64,000 nucleotides of DNA, taken from assembly GCA_002633025.1 (NCBI GenBank), contig NMRB01001249.1:90875-154874 (forward strand), written 5' to 3'. The position numbers and the translations under genes are program-made. The stretch is from Notospermus geniculatus. Lineage: Eukaryota; Nemertea; Pilidiophora; Heteronemertea; Lineidae. How positions within the stretch are numbered: the first letter of the stretch is position 1; each line of letters starts with the position of its first letter. This document shows, piece after piece, positions 33,701 through 44,916 of this stretch. Below the pieces are notes generated by a model. The model made no database searches. It saw only the letters and a list, made by a program, of their open reading frames with translations, and was not told where the DNA came from.

Positions 33701-36700
33701 CTTGCAGCAGTCAACACTTTCCAAATCCTACTCAATTTCTTCTTTTTAGGCTCATCTGTGATAGGTGGATCTCTGAACCAACGAGGGATGTTAATCCTGG
33801 AGGCCACCCATGTCGGGGCTGAAAGTGCGTTATCACAGATTGTTAAACTGGTGGAGGAAGCACAGACATCGAAGGTGGGTACAGCTAAGTTATTTGGCAT
33901 GTCAGGGCATTTGAATACACAACAGTTTAAGAAGATGTTTATTGAAAGGTGCCCAAAAGGTGTTCATCCACTTAGGAGATTTCTCATGTGAGTTGGACTC
34001 CAGTTTCTTTCAATCAATGGACTCCATCTTTCTTCCAGGCCCCAATTCAGCAACTGGCCGACAAGATAGCTGGCTATTTTGTCCCCATTGTTTGTGGGTT
34101 GTCCTTGCTTACGTGTATTGTGTGGATCATTGTGGGCTACATCAGTATTCATGCCATTGACCATAACTATGAGGTGAGTGGAGGACCTCTTCCAGAAAAA
34201 GTATGTGACCCTCCACAGCAAAACCAGTCGCACGTCGCTCTTAGCTTGGCAGGTTGAGACCAAACGTTCGTCAGTTTCAATATTGTCGGTCTGTTAATGT
34301 GTTATGACATCTGAAATAATCTATTCTCTCCTGGTGTCATCTCAGTTTGTTCAGGCTCACCTTCTGATGCGACTGCTTTTGCTGTGGAAGGTCACATATG
34401 ACTAATTTTATTGATTGCTAAGGACTGCTCCTGCTTAGTTACCCAGGAATTTGTAAATATTTGAATATTTTGTTGCCTTGTGTAGAAAAATGCCCGGTGC
34501 AGTGGGTATGAGCTACCGGTATCTTGATTTTTATTTCAGAAAGGCGGAGAAAGAAACCGGCATGAGGTTATCTTTGAACATGCTTTCAAGTTCGCCATCA
34601 CTGTCCTGTCGATAGCCTGTCCATGTTCACTTGGTCTGGCGACTCCCACAGCCGTTATGGTGGGGACTGGAGTCGGCGCCACTAATGGTATACTCATAAA
34701 AGGAGGAGAACCATTGGAGAATGCTCATAAGGTACAGATACTTTGAGGATATTTTGAGTTAAACTTACTCAAATGTACAGATATTTTGAGGATACAATGT
34801 ATTTCGAGTTAAACTTACTAAAATGTATTCCTCTTATAAATGATCTTCAAATCTTTCAGCACAGTTTGCAGATGACAGCATTTAAGTTGTAGATTGAATA
34901 TATCATTGGTAAATAATGACTGCGTATTTACAGAATTTCGTTGTTATCTGCAGGTGAAGAGTATTGTGTTTGACAAAACAGGCACCGTAACCCATGGGGT
35001 CCCCAAGATGTCCCGACTGTCCATCTTCTGTCCACCGAAATTCCTTTCCAAGCACCAAGTACTCGCAATCATAGGAACTGCAGAGGCGAGCTCAGAACAT
35101 CCGATTGCCAACGCCATTGTCACGTATGTGAAAAATGTAAGCATCTGTAGCTAATTAGTGTTGTGTCAACCCTTCCAACGCCTACTTCAAAATCATACTA
35201 AAATTTGAGGAGAGTTTGTTTGTGTGTTTGTTTGGGATTTTCTCCAAGACTGACAAACGGATCGCCCCCAAACTTGGTGTGCACATGCAGTACAAACTGG
35301 GAAGTGTCCTTACGAAGCCCGAATTTTGATATGACTTATAGTTTTCAAAATACCAACATAACAAAAATAACAATGCCGTTCATGCCTTTTGACATCACGC
35401 CATCATCGAGATTTCCGTTGCATCATCCGTGACATCGACAATGTCATTTGATGTCCCCACGGGCTTCTAATGACATGATGCCACTGAACAGGTATTGCCT
35501 AGTTTGAAAAAATTTTAAATTTCTTCAATCTTTTTCTTCCTTCAGGTCTTAAAGACGACCACTCTTGGTAAGACAATGGACTTCAAGGCAGTTCCAGGCT
35601 GTGGTTTAAAATGCCAAGTGACCAACATGGAATCTGTCCTCAGTAACGGTTTATCAGGGCCCGGTTTGGATTTGGCTGTTGATGGCGTGGTGGTTGATCG
35701 TAATGAGACTGCTGAAAGACTTCTAACCATTTCTCGTAAGTTTATGATGTCATGCATAATGTATGTACCAGAGTTTTGTTTCCATACTTTTTCATCTGAT
35801 GAAAAGCAGTGATGTGTGCACCTTTATCAGTTGGAATAAATGCTGTCTCGTGGCTTGTTCATGCTCACAGTATATTGTCAATGAACTTAAATCTTCAGTG
35901 CCCTCTATTGTTGAAACTGGTGCCAATGCTCCTGCAGTATACGATGTCTTGATCGGCAATCGTGAGTGGATGACAAGGAATGCCCTTCAAGTGTCAGACG
36001 CCGCTAACAAGGTCATGTCCGTACAGGAGGAGAAGGGAGAAACAGCCATTCTGTGTGCAATTAATGGTAATGATTTGAAATTTTGTCGAATTGGAAGTAA
36101 TTTATCCCAGTTTCATCACACAGCTTTGAGTACTTTGTTGCTTATATTGTAGTATTCTGTTAAGAGTTTCTTTTGTTTCTTAATAATACATGTAGTGTCT
36201 TTGGCCTTTCTGTCTTCCAGGTGTTGTAGTTGCTATGCTGTCTGTGGCGGACACAGTTAAACCTGAGGCTCACCTTGCTGTCCATACCCTGAAGGGTATG
36301 GGCTTAGAGGTGGCACTGCTTACTGGTGATAACAGGAAAACTGCTAAAGCCATTGCCAGACAGGTAAATCATTGCTGTACTGAGGCATTTTATCTCATTT
36401 TCCTAAAAATTGATAGAGTGGATTCAGCTGAGTCATTGAATGTTTTACGTGTTTGCAAATATTGCATTTAGATGGATATTGCAGGCATCATAGATAACCT
36501 CAAATATGTGTATTGGCTGTTGCCAGCACAATGTCCTGAACAGGTCTCTATTGCATTCTGAACATTTCTCTTTTCCAGGTTGGCATCACAAAGGTGTTCG
36601 CTGAAGTTCTCCCCTCGCACAAAGTGGCCAAGGTAAAACAGTTACAGGAGACAGGTCAGTGCGTGGCCATGGTTGGTGATGGTGTCAATGATTCGCCCGC

Positions 36701-37662
36701 CCTGGCACAGGCAGATGTTGGTATAGCAATTGGTACAGGAACTGATGTGGCTGTGGAGGCGGCTGATGTGGTCTTGATAAGGGTGAGTTTTGAATCATTA
36801 CCAGCTGAAGCCAAAGCTTGCAATTCCAGGGGCAGGAAACTGATGTCCTATAGATGTTCTCTCCAGCAGGGTTGATAGTTCGTGCTTTAAACTTGATAAA
36901 GTGTTGATGGAGTTACTGATTCGTCTTGTTAAATTTTCTTGGTGATATTTCAGAATGATCTAGTTGACGTCGTGGCAGCCATGTTGCTTTCAAAAATGAC
37001 CGTGAGGCGGATCAGGATCAACTTTGTGGCGGCAACTATTTACAATCTGATCGGAATCCCGGTCGCTGCTGGTGTGTTCATGCCGCTCGGTTTGGAGCTT
37101 CAGCCGTGGATGGCATCTGCGGCAATGGCTGCCTCATCTGTCTCTGTGGTTGCGTCGTCGCTCTTACTAAAACTGTAAGTTGACTGTTCGTCATCTTGAC
37201 CTTGTATAGATCTCTGATGGATAACACACGACTGTCCCGTCAGCGTCCAATGCCATATCTCGCCCATACTGTTGTGGCACTGTTGTTTTTGCTCAGTGTT
37301 AATTGACCCATGTACCGTGCAGTTCCATACCAGTGTCCCTTTGTCTTTCTCCCAGGTACAAAAAGCCGTCACGAGAAAGTCTCCTCACCCACCAATACCA
37401 CGAAGACTTCGTCAGAGAACAGACGCATCCATTGCATATTGAGGTCAATCGCGGCATCACAGAGTCACACCAGGAGCCAAAGGGGAGTATTCGTGGCAGT
37501 ATCAAGGCCAGCATCAATAACTTCATGTCCAAGCTGAGCATTGGCAGTGCGGGTAGTAAGGAAAGCGGAAGATGGGTCAATTACGAACCAATTAAAACAA
37601 GTCTTCTGGCAGGATCTGAATCGGAGGATGACAATGTGCACTATGAATCCACATATTTGTGA
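27772..37662 (+). CDS. ATP7: ATP7-type copper-transporting P1B ATPase (Wilson/Menkes family)
   Basis: Pumps Cu(I) from cytosol into the secretory pathway or out of the cell. The 19 coding exons are 27,772-27,879; 29,763-30,339; 30,532-30,849; 31,188-31,351; 31,496-31,657; 31,903-31,982; 32,328-32,553; 32,950-33,183; 33,276-33,525; 33,750-33,874; 34,039-34,173; 34,540-34,731; 34,954-35,136; 35,546-35,735; 35,899-36,066; 36,221-36,363; 36,579-36,782; 36,954-37,174; 37,356-37,662. Phases agree at every junction, giving about 1,328 aa. Five GMTCxxC domains lie near residues 15, 92, 161, 318 and 395 (vertebrates have six). Visible motifs are TGE 696-698, CPC 820-822, DKTGT with Asp864, SEHP 904-907, TGDN 1072-1075, GDGVND from 1118, YN 1183-1184 and MxxSS 1211-1215. 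An in-frame TGA lies upstream of the chosen ATG. The exon 2 donor (gtgtgt, near the N at 30353) is the least certain junction. The tail has a dileucine, an acidic stretch and STYL at the end. Confidence 0.95.
30905..30965. repeat. Short hairpin in ATP7 intron 3
   Basis: Acgcaggcgaacaatgg (30,905-30,921) is a perfect inverted match to ccattgttcgcctgcgt (30,949-30,965) with a 27-nt loop. It starts 55 nt after the exon 3 donor. Confidence 0.75.
32077..32271. repeat. Diverged inverted-repeat element in ATP7 intron 6
   Basis: Aatgtgacccatgacaacaa..atgagtc on the left is an imperfect inverted match to gactcgttctactgtcgctg..gtcacaaat on the right. It has the same gtgacc...gagtc layout as the element at 34,202-34,398 and may be an older family member. 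Confidence 0.5.
32619..32796. repeat. Inverted-repeat element in ATP7 intron 7
   Basis: The left arm tcgagaacggcagtgtcaaa, continuing gggaacacaacc.gagt, is inverted relative to the right arm ggttgtgttctcggcgttcg..tgccgttctcga. Its arms are about 75-80 bp. It starts 66 nt after the exon 7 donor and has no coding potential. Confidence 0.75.
33580..33697. repeat. Palindromic element in ATP7 intron 9
   Basis: Catcctcccatagcagggct..ctcactcctcttcat on the left is an imperfect inverted match to atgaagaggaatgagg..cccctgctgtgggaggat on the right, with almost no loop. It lies between exons 9 and 10 and ends about 53 bp before the exon 10 acceptor. Confidence 0.7.
34202..34398. mobile_element. MITE in ATP7 intron 11 (tatgtgaccctccacagcaa ends)
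   Basis: The left end tatgtgaccctccacagcaa, followed by aaccagtcgca, is inverted relative to the right end tgcgactgcttttgctgtgg..ggtcacata. Arms are about 32 bp and the element 197 bp. It begins 28 nt after the exon 11 donor. No target duplication was resolved. Confidence 0.75.
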
Positions 37663-40172
37663 TAAAATCAGTATATACACAAGTGTTTTGTGCAATTTAC
37701 AACTTGTGATTTCTCAAACTTTCACTCATGTTGCTATTTTCCTTGAATTGTGTGAAATATATTTCTGTCCATCATGTCAGGTTATCATGAGATCCATTGG
37801 AGGATGATGAACTTGATCGAGTATTAGTCCTTTAGTACAATGTACATGTATTTGACTTTTTCCACCCCACCTCAACCCCATCCAGTATTATGCTCTTTTT
37901 CTTACCGGTACTTACCGGTACTTCTTCGGCACCAGGACTGCTTACAAGTAGTTTTTGTCCTGTTTCTCTTTTCTGATACATCAACAATAATTAACTTTTT
38001 GCTAACGAGTTCTTACTGTCAGGTAGAATAAGCCTTTAGATGTACATGTACTTTACATGTATATGGACATGTATTTTATTTTTGAGTGCCTATCAGTATG
38101 TCAAGTAAAACAACATTGAATGTCTCTGTAGACAGTATTGCTTCATTTTAATGAGGGAAAGAAATAGTAGCGGGTTTCTAAGGTGAAAGACATACATGTA
38201 GCTTCCTTCCGGACTCGAACCCACGCACCCTCGCATCAGGCATCAGTTGCTTCATTTTAATAAAATGCTGTTATAAGTTGATGGTAGCTTTGAAGATAAG
38301 ATAATTACTGCTTTTTATTACCTTGGCAATGGAAAGGTGAGAATGAATTTAGGAAGGAACACTGGTTTTCGTGATACATGTATTTGATTGCAGACCATCA
38401 CGAAGTTATTGGTCTTTCAGTGAGTAAAATGGTTAAGGCACAAAACAGAATTTGTGTGACTTACTTTGGAGCTCGTGTGATGTGTTTTCATTGACCACCT
38501 CACAGTATTGTTTTTTCTTCCCTTCTTCCATAGAGTATGTTTTAACGTATTTATAGATGAAGGATTTTGAGACAACTTTTCTTTATTATCCTCCATCAAG
38601 TCAGCAGATGATTTTTGTAAAATTGTTCATTATCATGTCATTCGGTCGATGTCTTTTTGCAGTTCTATTTATTTGACAATGGCCATCGCAACAACGAAAT
38701 CTTTCATCATGATTTAAGTGATAACTTCAGCTTCATGTTTACAATGTAGCCTCATCCTCTGGTGGATAAACATTGTTTGAAACAAGCCAAGGCATGTTAA
38801 AGAATGAAACAAGCCAAGGCATGTTAAAGAATGGAACACGAGATAATGCATTAACACAACTGATCGTGAAAATCACACATTTCTGATAAGTGTTGAGAGT
38901 TAGTCCTAGTGATTTCAATCAGCTGAATTACAATGTGATCTGGACTCTTCTCTGATGAAATCAATTATGTGATTCTTTGGATATGACTAGTATCCTATAT
39001 GATAGAATACTAGGATATGACTAGTGTCCTATATCTAGGATAATGCTTTGTTAAATAAGTTGTACATGTATAGTTCCTCTGTGGACCTACAAGTACATGT
39101 ATCCGTTCTTTTAAGACTAATGAGCAACACTTCGGTTTTTCAAGTCTCAGGCTATTATGAGATATGGACTAAGGGTAATTTGACGAAATTCGTTCGTGTA
39201 GATGGGTGTGGCACTTTAACCCACTGTGTGTGTTCTGTTGATCCTAAAATCACCTCACTGTAATTTTATGGGGAAATGCATTACTCTATATGAGTAGGTA
39301 AATATCATGAAAATTAAATATATCAGAGTCTATTTAAAAAATCTTTTGTCTGGGATTTGTTTTTCTCCAGTCATACATCTATAAAGAAAAGGTGAAGAGC
39401 TGGGTGAAGAGATTATTTGTGTTTTTCGACACTAAAATAAATGTATGTGCCGGCCTATTCACAGACGTTTTTATGATTCCATTTTTGAGGTGCAGAAAAA
39501 CACAAATTCTCCAAAGTTTGATCATGGAATTCAATGCTTTGATGAACGACACCAGAATTTGCAGCTGATGTGGCTGGTCAAGTTCAGTTCCACAGGTGTC
39601 CATAAGATGTCGCCAAAAGCGTCAAATGGTGTTCTACGAATTAAAGGAGCACATCACTGATGCCTGGGGGAGGATTTCTGGGCTTGGTTTTTCAAAATGT
39701 CGTTAGTGCTACATATGTATTTTGACGTTATCTTGAATGTGGAGTTAACAGAATGGTCTTAGGTGATGAAGATACTGCCAACATAGCACAACACGTCAAG
39801 TCACTGACAAACACTGTTTCTGAAAAACCGGGCCCTGCTCTCTTTCATTTCATATGGCGGTGTCATCTGTTGCTCTTTTGAAGTATATAGGTCATACCTC
39901 TGTGGATAGATTGAGATTATCATGCATTATACCATGAATAAATGTGTTGTTTATTCATGCATGACGCGAATCTTATTATGGATGGACATTTTGTCACGTT
40001 GCGTTGTTGAAAACGAGTTGAGGTCACGTTAAAGGGATTCTACTGCCAGACAGACAAAGTATCTAACAGACCGATGCATGATATAGTTAGGGATGGCTTA
40101 TTATATACTTTACTGTGTACCTTCGTTCACGTAAATAGACCTCTTACTCGGCTGCCTTCATAGATTTTTGTG
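37663..40172. other. Intergenic between ATP7 and the CRAL-TRIO gene
   Basis: No coding exon is seen. The first part is presumably the ATP7 3'-UTR; possible AATAAA signals are at 38,259 and near 39,935. A 27-bp direct repeat lies at 38,779-38,832, and related tatgactagt.tcctatat units at about 38,980-39,035. A tRNA-like scrap near 38,205-38,235 was rejected. Confidence 0.5.
38779..38832. repeat. 27-bp direct tandem duplication
   Basis: Gaaacaagccaaggcatgtt plus aaagaat is repeated exactly twice with no change between the copies. Confidence 0.9.
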
Positions 40173-42985
40173 ATGGCGTCGAATGTTTACCAATGCGACC
40201 TCCCGCAGGCGACGCAGGACAAGGCCAAGAAGGAGCTGAACGAGGACCCGAAGACTCGCCAACAAAAACTTGACCAGCTCCAAGCAGAAATAGACAAATA
40301 TCCAGGTAGGCTACTTTGAGATCTGTTGTGACCGTCACGGTTACAAGAATCATGGGATCCGGTTTAGGATGTTTACGCAAGTCCAGGGTGAAATATACGT
40401 CGTAGGCCTATGCATTGTATCATGAACGTACAGGTTGTCCTATACCCCTCGAACTTTTGAAACGGTTCTTTCCACCCGCGAAAACGACTCAACACGTGGC
40501 GGAGGATTCCTCCTTTGATTCAGTTCTTCTCCTTTCCAGGTCTCAACGCTTGCACAGACGCATCCTTCTTACTTCGGTTTCTCAGAGCTCGCAAGTTCGA
40601 CGTGAGTCGAGCCTACGACCTCCTTGTGAACTACTACGCCGTCCGGAATGCTTACCCAGAGATTCTGAATAACCTGAAACCTTCGGCTGTCAAGCAATGC
40701 GTCGATCTTGGAATTACGAATATTCTTCCCGGCAGATGCGAGGACGGTAGCAGGGTTGTGTTATTCAGACCAGGTTCGTGTCCATCAAGCTGGAGGCGCT
40801 CCTCCGCATGGGAGTTTCTTCGAGCGAGTTGGCGCTCTACGGGCAATTCACCACGGCTTGGCGCCTTCAGAGACACAAGTGGCTGCTCTACTTTTCTGCG
40901 GCTGTTTTGTCAGTACCTACAGTGAGTAGAGGGCAACGTGCACGGGCAAACTCTTGCGTGTCATGAAAGAACATAGTGAAATGTTCTTAAAAATTCTTAC
41001 CATGCCGTTTTCCATTCAGGTTCCGCTATTTGACATTGGTTGTCTACAGAGACCGATTAGGCCTATCTATGTTTAGACATATTAGACACGTGCGCGTGCG
41101 CGTGTGCGGGTGTGTGTGTGGGTGTGTGTACTGAGAATCAGTCAGCGCCATTTCTGGCCAGAGGTGGCGCTGACTGATATTCTCAATGCCCCTAAATGCC
41201 TAATCAAACAGCAGCAAAACGTTGTTGCCGTTGGGCTTGTTTTCACTTTCCACTTACGGTCATCGCCCAGATATGTCTGCAACTGTGCAGACCTGCCGAC
41301 GTCCATCCTATCAAAAGAAATTCGTTGATGTCATCATTATTTTGTTATAGGGTTGTGGGATCCCAGAAAGGCGGATAACCCGCATATAACAGACCTTTTA
41401 CGGATGAATTTGATAACTGTGGAACAGTTAATCAAGGTAGGATCTTCTGCATCAGTCCTTTCGATCAGCTGCTTAAGGCGCTCCATTTGAGAGGAGTTTT
41501 TTCCTGCGAATTGACTCTGGGCGATTCACCATTGTTGGTTTCCTTTATAGCTTACACCGATACCAATGACACAACAATTCCTCACAGCTGAATTGCCCAT
41601 AGAGAGCCCATCGCACTCGTGGATCAAAGCAACACCCTTTTACTTTAGGAAGATTTATTTTCAGGAAGATGAAGAAATCCAGGTTCATGGAATCAAGTTC
41701 TGCATCGATGCCTCCGGTGTTGGTCGATACCACGCCCTCGAAGTGGCAAAGGGCTGGCCAGGTGTCATGTACTCTATATTCCAGGTAGGAAGAAAGAAGT
41801 TCTATGATACATTCATTTCGTCCAGTTGAAGCCACTGCAGTAGGCCTACATGGTAGAGAGAGACACTGATATATAGAGTACTGACACTCCCTATGTCAGA
41901 TCTTCCAATCTTGTATGTTTGAAGAACTATGCCGATCGTTCAACCCCTTCCACTTTGGTTTTCGCCTGTGTTAGGGCAGGTACACTGAATATTCAGCAGT
42001 ATCGACCTCTAACTAAAAGCGTTCCCCTAACGGTTGAAAAGATTGAGTTTAGGCCGCTGGCCCGAGCCTACTCTAAATTCCCACTTACCTGTCCCATTCC
42101 TGAACTCAAAAAAATGACCAAATCGTAAGTTAGAAGGTATCGCACCGCTGTCTTTCTTTGCCAGGGTCGGGAGTGGGACAAGTAAGTGGACAGGACATTA
42201 CTGTTTCTGACCATACCCCCACCCCGTTATCTTCAACTCAGGATTTAGTCATTTTTCCTAGTTCAGGAATGGGACAGGTAAGTGGGAATTTAGAGTAGTT
42301 ACATGTAATATGGGAAGAGCTATACAATGTAGACCATAGTAGATACATCCCGCATCTCTCCATGCAGGAGGCTATGCCCGTCCGGTTGAAGGGCATCCAC
42401 TACATAAACGAACCGAGCATCATGGGCTACATCTTCTCCTTCATCAAACCCTTTATGAAGGAAAAAGTCAGAAAGCGGTTGCGTTTCCATGGATCCAGTT
42501 ACAAAGATCTCCACAAATATATCCCGAGGGAAATTCTGCCCGAGGCGTACGATGGAACCCAGCCACAACTTCCATATCAGGTAGGAGACCTTGTTCTCTG
42601 TGCACCGAGTCCTAAAATCATTTGGCAGCATCACACTTTCTAACCTTTGTCAGTTATCGCCTGCATGTCTGCTGTTCTGGCGAGTCAAAGTTCCTCTACC
42701 AAGAAGAAAATTTGATCCTACAATAAAATACATGTAGTGGAAAAAGAATCGCCCAAAGCAGCTGCCCTGATGAGGGAGATGCTCTGCCCAGTTCCCTATG
42801 GTCTCCCTTGCAACATATGTCTATTTCAGGAGGGATATGACCGTCTGAATTCGCTGGAGGAGTATTTCGAAGCGATGGGCACGTACCGACTGGACGATCC
42901 CAAACGGATATTTGAGAAACCAAAGGGTATCGACCCGCAGGGAGCTGGGCTTGAAGGGTCTTTCAAGAAACTAGATGTTGACTGA
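40173..42985 (+). CDS. CRAL-TRIO (SEC14-like) lipid-binding protein, TTPA/RLBP1/clavesin-like
   Basis: Binds a small hydrophobic ligand, such as a tocopherol or retinoid, and moves it between membranes; the ligand cannot be read from sequence. Exons are 40,173-40,305, 40,540-40,773, 41,351-41,436, 41,665-41,784, 42,368-42,580 and 42,830-42,985. Phases agree throughout, giving 313 aa, usual for the family. The N-terminal helical CRAL_TRIO_N part includes FLLRFLRARKFDVSRAYDLL (residues 54-73). The lipid domain runs from about 100 to 265, with VHGIKFCIDASGVGRYHA and GIHYINEPSIMGYIFSFIKP, then a basic stretch KEKVRKRLRFHG that resembles the phosphoinositide-contacting helix of TTPA. The exon 2 donor (gttcgt) is weak but is the only one that keeps phase to exon 3 (GLWDPRKADN). 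Confidence 0.92.
41088..41131. repeat. GT/GC microsatellite
   Basis: Alternating cgtgcgcgtgcgcgtgtgcg, then gtgtgtgtgtgggtgtgtgt, in intron 2 of the CRAL-TRIO gene, directly abutting the hairpin that follows. Confidence 0.9.
41132..41185. repeat. 54-bp near-perfect hairpin
   Basis: Tgagaatcagtcagcgccat pairs with gtggcgctgactgatattctca across a short loop (ttctggccagag). The stem is about 20 bp with one or two mismatches. It lies in intron 2 of the CRAL-TRIO gene, about 165 nt upstream of exon 3, and is probably a miniature palindromic element. Confidence 0.8.
41475..41640. repeat. Relative of the MITE at 9,304-9,481, in CRAL-TRIO intron 3
   Basis: Shares gcttac.ccga.accaatgaca and gaattgcccatagagagcc with the element near 9,400. 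The internal pair gaattgactctgggcgattc / gctgaattgcccatagagag gives weak inverted symmetry. It ends about 25 bp before the exon 4 acceptor. Borders are approximate. Confidence 0.5.
42068..42299. mobile_element. MITE in CRAL-TRIO intron 4 with about 58-bp inverted ends
   Basis: The left arm ctactctaaattcccactta, then cctgtcccattcctgaactc, is inverted relative to the right arm gagtt..aggaatgggacagg..taagtgggaatttagagtag. An internal copy of the gggacaagtaagtgg motif lies near 42,175. No coding potential. Confidence 0.8.
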
Positions 42986-43609
42986 CGTTCAAAATTGCTG
43001 ACTTGGGCATGCGCAGTGGTCGGTGTGCAAGATGTTTGTTGTGTTGCAATTACCGACAGTGAGGAGTGGTCAGCGATTCGGCGAATCGGACCAGACTACG
43101 GGTATTTCCGAAATGTACATGTAGGACTGTATATAGATAGGAAGGCATGCCCTCCTGGCGTAATGCCAGGAGGGAATCGATGAATCTTTTATGAGAAAAC
43201 TTTAGTGTAGGCCTACATGTGTGTTGTCGTCGATCGATAGTGTTGTGGTAGCGGAAGATCAGCAAGGCAAAAGGAAGAAAGTCAGACTGACCCACTTCGA
43301 CAGATTCAACGTAAAATGGATTGTGTAAAAAATACTCTCCACTGTGTATATGAAAATAACTTGAAATTCACCGTGACTTGTTGTATAACCATGGTCATGG
43401 TTACCCTTGGTGATGGTGATGACACTGCACTTTTGTGTTGCTCGAAACCGAGTTCCTGACCAAAATCAGTGTCTGGACTGAAACTGGCTTTTTGGCCGGG
43501 ATTCCCCTATAATGTCGAATTGGTATTGCTCAAGGTATTGCTATAAATATTTTGACTAAAGAAGTGATTTCATATTGTTGTGAAGGCAATGAACCTCAGC
43601 AGACAAATT
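42986..43609. other. CRAL-TRIO 3' region and upstream region of the follistatin/Kazal gene
   Basis: No coding exon is seen. A perfect hairpin ccctcctggc / gccaggaggg lies at 43,150-43,174 near the left end of the tandem duplication. The stretch just before the ATG at 43,610 (ttgttgtgaaggcaatgaac) is conserved in the downstream paralogue but is not open there, which argues for a 5'-UTR. Confidence 0.5.
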
Positions 43610-44416
43610 ATGGAGTCCTACGTGCGAACTCTGCTTCGAGTAATTTCAGCGATCTTCCTCTTCCTCTTCAAAGTTTTTTCGAAGTTGGCAAAGGTGCTTC
43701 CTTCCTGGAATCTTTGGATTCGCATCATAATCGTTTTATGTGTACTTCCTGGAGTGGCTTTGGCAGGTAAGGTCAATTTTCGTATTTCCATGCTTCGAGC
43801 TCGTTCCACTCGGTCAATGAACAAATTTTCTGGATATGATGATTGTTTGGAAGCCTTTGGCCCTTGCAACACTAATTATCTACTCAAACCCATCTTCAGA
43901 TAATTTGATCTGAAATTTGACCGTGTGGACTTTATTCATGTTCGTACAATGTATTTCTCATACCCATAAGAGTTATGTATAGATCTAAGGCTCCTTAGTT
44001 ATTTCGACTTCGACTTTTCAGAACTCCTGAAGCATCCGTGCCAGCGATCCTCATGCCCAAGTGGGTCACTGTGCATCAACGGTCAAGACGGCAACGTCAA
44101 GTGCGTCTGTCCATCAAAGCCACGGAGATGTTGCCGCCATGTGGAACCAATTTGCACCATTGAAAACGAAAATTTCACGAATATTTGCCTTGCGGTTCAC
44201 GAATATTGTTCAAGGAATCAAAATTATGACCCAGCTTACTTTCTCGAAAAGCATGTGAGGCATCGAGGATTTTGTAATAGTCGACCAAGACACAGCCGTT
44301 TTCTAAGAACATCTCAAAATGACAAGTTCATTCAGTTTGGGTCTTGGCCTGCGCGCGCTGCCTCCTTCGAATCACGTTTTGATAGCTGTTTTCAGGTATC
44401 ATCACGTGGACATTGA
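43610..44416 (+). CDS. Follistatin/Kazal-domain secreted or membrane-anchored protein, copy A
   Basis: Two exons (43,610-43,766 and 44,022-44,416) join in phase 1 to give 183 aa. Exon 1 encodes an unusually long hydrophobic leader (residues about 10-52, two hydrophobic runs split by KVFSKLAKVLPS). This could be a signal peptide or a membrane anchor. Exon 2 starts with a follistatin N-type module (C59, C64, C70, C80, C82), then a Kazal-like module: C97-x10-C108-x6-C115-x21-C137, as in follistatin and SPARC relatives. A basic, Ser/Phe-rich tail of about 45 residues follows. Kazal modules often inhibit serine proteases or bind growth factors; which applies here is unknown. The start was chosen because the ATG at 43,610 is the first one shared with the paralogue. 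The stop is assumed to be in exon 2; a gtatca site just before it could be a donor. Confidence 0.8.
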
Positions 44417-44910
44417 GGACATTATAAAGCTGGTGAGACTTTGTCATGCCTGTGCCCTCATTTTGAATTGACTCAACTTTGCAATGCATCGAACCTTCGT
44501 ACGGATTAACTCCGCACGTCCATAGATTTGCACACATCACTGCCAAAGCTTTTGTAACTTCCTAATAAGCTGAACTTCTCTCCTATTTGGTGCATGGTGT
44601 TCCCACATCGAAGATGCTCCTCCACGTGAGAATTTTCTCGCGTGATTTGCTTTGAGTGGGCAATGGTAACTTTGTCGTTTGTAGATCAGTACCTCATTAT
44701 TAGAACAGTTACTGCGGTCTGCAACAGCTCAAGCAATTGCTCAGATCAGACTCAGTAGGCTAATCAGTAATTATTAGATGTTTGTACGAGTACATGGACA
44801 TGTACATGAGCAATGAATGACCTTCATGTATGGAGACATTATTATGTATAGGTCCATTGTACGTACACGTAAATTTCAACCGGTATATATTCATGTACAT
44901 ATTTTCTGTA

Positions 44911-44916
44911 AATAAA
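44911..44916 (+). terminator. Candidate polyadenylation signal, copy A
   Basis: AATAAA about 500 nt after the stop codon. The same signal in the same context (ctgtaaataaatgcatgg) is kept in the downstream paralogue at 47,561. Confidence 0.55.

Noticed and set aside
38200-38240. tRNA-like T-arm (gggttcgagtcc on the minus strand)
   Set aside because: No matching acceptor stem, D-arm or anticodon arm could be found at the right distance; at most a tRNA-derived repeat fragment.
43150-43174. Perfect 10-bp stem hairpin resembling a bacterial terminator
   Set aside because: No T tract follows, and the genome is eukaryotic; it is part of the duplicated unit's end sequence.
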